Shown piece by piece: positions 4,774 through 5,329 of a DNA stretch of 5,329 nt (positions are counted from its first letter, which is position 1; every line of letters starts with the position of its first letter). Origin of the DNA: Nanogingivalis sp963545035. GTDB taxonomy: Bacteria > Patescibacteriota > Saccharimonadia > Saccharimonadales > Saccharimonadaceae. The stretch covers positions 1 to 5,329 of the forward strand of contig CAUUHU010000036.1 of NCBI GenBank assembly GCA_963545035.1, written 5' to 3'. The notes under the pieces were generated by a model that had not been told where the DNA came from, searched no databases, and was given only the letters and a program-made list of their open reading frames with translations. The position numbers and the translations under genes were made by a program.

Positions 4774-4801
4774 AAAATCCCGCTGATCTTGGCGGGTTTT
4801 T
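4774..4801. terminator. Terminator after tsf, usable in both directions
   Basis: CCCGC (4779-4783) pairs with GCGGG (4792-4796) around an eight-base loop, with an A run on the left and TTTTT (4797-4801) on the right. On the minus strand the same hairpin is followed by ATTTTATTTTT, so it can also end the leftward 108-residue gene, whose stop is about 20 bp away. Confidence 0.85.
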
Positions 4802-4819
4802 ATTATGTTCGAAAGAGAA

Positions 4820-5146
4820 TTAAGCTAAATTTTTTTCGACAAAAGCAATAATTCGTACGTCACGAGACTCTAAATCACTTTCTTCGTTGATTTCATCAAT
4901 TCCAAAAAGCTCTTTAGCACCTTCACCGAATTTAGCATGCAGATTTTTGATCCAATTGCCATTTGTAAGTTTTTTCAAGCTAACATTTTCGCTAAAGCTA
5001 ACGCCGCGAAAGAAATTTTTTTCTTCGGGGAGGGTAATTTTGAGCTCTGCGTCTTTCGAAATCCCTTTTTCAATTTTCAATTTAAAATTTTTCTTAAAAA
5101 TTGGGTCAAAGTAATTAAGTATCTTTTTTGTAGTTTTTTGTTTCAT
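4820..5146 (-). CDS. Unrecognised 108-residue protein
   Basis: The minus-strand frame starts at ATG 5146, five bases after AAAGGA (5152-5157), and ends with TAA. The N-terminal half is strongly basic (Lys rich, residues 2-31) and the C-terminal third is acidic (IDEINEESDLESRD at 83-96), ending in a short hydrophobic strand RIIAFVEKN. There is no signal peptide, membrane segment or cysteine. Alternating hydrophobic and charged residues around 33-60 suggest beta structure (LKITLP, GVSFSENVSL). I do not recognise a family. The gene is convergent with tsf and shares its terminator. Two plus-strand open frames over the same stretch lack a promoter or ribosome binding site and are treated as shadows. 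It has its own promoter, so it is probably a single-gene unit. Confidence 0.78.
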   Translation of the reverse strand: MKQKTTKKILNYFDPIFKKNFKLKIEKGISKDAELKITLPEEKNFFRGVSFSENVSLKKLTNGNWIKNLHAKFGEGAKELFGIDEINEESDLESRDVRIIAFVEKNLA

Positions 5147-5183
5147 TTGATTCCTTTTTTGATTTTTGCTTTAAAACATAACT

Positions 5184-5212
5184 ATAATAACATAAAAAAT
5201 AAAAAAAGTCAA
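5184..5212 (-). promoter_or_regulatory. Promoter of the 108-residue gene
   Basis: On the minus strand TTGACT (5207-5212), a 17-bp spacer ending in TGT, and TATTAT (5184-5189) form a near-consensus extended -10 promoter. The start of transcription falls near 5177, giving a leader of about 30 bases that includes AAAGGA. This is a conventional leader, unlike those of ung and prfA. Confidence 0.75.
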
Positions 5213-5213
5213 T

Positions 5214-5238
5214 AGAAAACCCTGTCGAAATGACAGGG
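5214..5238 (-). terminator. Probable leftward terminator near the right edge
   Basis: A perfect 7-bp stem, CCCTGTC (5220-5226) with GACAGGG (5232-5238), encloses a five-base loop. On the minus strand the stem is followed by TTTTCTATT, a moderate T run; on the plus strand no T run follows. It therefore fits the end of a leftward gene entering from beyond the right edge, and it stands just before the -35 box of the 108-residue gene. Confidence 0.6.
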
Positions 5239-5242
5239 CGTG

Positions 5243-5272
5243 TTGACCGCAAGCTTCTAGGAACGATATAAC
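5243..5272 (+). promoter_or_regulatory. Possible rightward promoter at the right edge
   Basis: TTGACC (5243-5248), an 18-bp spacer and TATAAC (5267-5272) each match the consensus at five of six positions. Transcription would begin near 5279 and run off the window through a small hairpin, GGTAA (5285-5289) with TTACC (5303-5307), which has an inner TTCG-capped stem. An ATG at 5308 has no ribosome binding site. This competes with the leftward reading of the same DNA as the end of a gene. Confidence 0.35.
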
Positions 5273-5329
5273 GTATGATTTTTTGGTAAAAATTTTCGAA
5301 TATTACCATGAAGCCAAATCCGTGCCAAT
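5257..5329 (-). CDS. Possible C-terminal end of a leftward gene, unrecognised
   Basis: The minus strand is open from the right edge (first whole codon at 5328) to TAG at 5257-5259, giving 23 residues that end WLHGNIRKFLPKNHTLYRS. The only support is composition and the hairpin with a T run 19 bp past the stop. The stretch is too short to assign a family, and an open frame of this length is expected by chance. A plus-strand promoter-like sequence lies over the same bases, so this call is tentative. Confidence 0.3.
   Translation of the reverse strand, partial: LARIWLHGNIRKFLPKNHTLYRS

Noticed and set aside
4887..5215. Plus-strand frames of 75 and 92 codons opposite the 108-residue gene
   Set aside because: They have Phe/Leu-rich shadow composition and no promoter or Shine-Dalgarno sequence, while the minus-strand gene has a promoter, a ribosome binding site and a terminator.
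5220..5238. GTCATTTCGAC core as a dispersed repeat element
   Set aside because: Only one copy is present in the window. A stem with a T run after it explains it as a terminator; genome-wide copies would be needed to reopen this.
5115..5309. 64-codon minus-strand frame over the right-edge hairpin and promoter
   Set aside because: It runs through the hairpin and the promoter of the 108-residue gene and into that gene's start, and has no ribosome binding site.
1..5329. CRISPR array, insertion sequence, rRNA or tRNA gene
   Set aside because: No regularly spaced repeats, no transposase or terminal inverted repeats, and no rRNA or cloverleaf signature were seen on either strand.

Overview
This is an AT-rich bacterial window (GC roughly one third by eye) with compact housekeeping genes and several small unrecognised ORFs. 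The type B (cysteine-free) ribosomal protein L31 with a Lys/Ala tail, the short 198-residue EF-Ts, the tight intergenic spacing and promoters that abut start codons are compatible with a small-genome Candidate Phyla Radiation bacterium. Candidatus Saccharibacteria is my best guess, but that is inference from gene form, not a demonstrated assignment. UGA is read here as a stop: no long gene has an in-frame TGA, and one gene ends with it.

Left third (1-1630): the N-terminal 64 codons of a class I peptide release factor, most like RF1 (prfA), run leftwards off the edge. Uracil-DNA glycosylase (ung) runs rightwards from a compact divergent promoter shared with prfA, and both transcripts are predicted to begin at or within a few bases of the ATG. 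An 81-residue unrecognised protein follows ung. A strong bidirectional terminator separates it from the leftward rpmE (L31). The rpmE and prfA genes point the same way, with ung and the small gene sitting between them in the opposite direction.

Middle (1630-3330): a previously easy-to-miss 34-residue single-span membrane microprotein has its own promoter, Shine-Dalgarno sequence and terminator. It is followed by a 460-residue soluble protein of unknown family. That gene's consensus-like promoter (TTGAAT, 17 bp, TATAAT) places the transcription start on the ATG at 1944. Its arginine codons (about half AGA/AGG) differ sharply from those of the neighbouring translation genes.

Right part (3320-4800): the rpsB-tsf operon (ribosomal protein S2 and elongation factor Ts) starts from an extended -10 promoter whose -35 overlaps the stop codon of the 460-residue gene. 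Its leader of about 90 nt can fold into a two-tier hairpin just ahead of the rpsB ribosome binding site, a candidate S2 autoregulatory element. A terminator that could work in both directions closes the operon.

Right edge (4800-5329): a leftward 108-residue unrecognised protein has a good promoter and Shine-Dalgarno sequence. Then comes a hairpin that could terminate a leftward gene entering from the right, overlapped by a competing rightward promoter-like sequence. This last stretch is ambiguous.

The common theme is translation (RF1, L31, S2, EF-Ts) plus one base-excision-repair enzyme. The most interesting unexplained items are the 460-residue protein, the membrane microprotein, the mixture of leaderless and Shine-Dalgarno starts, the folded rpsB leader and the divergent active-site motif of Ung.
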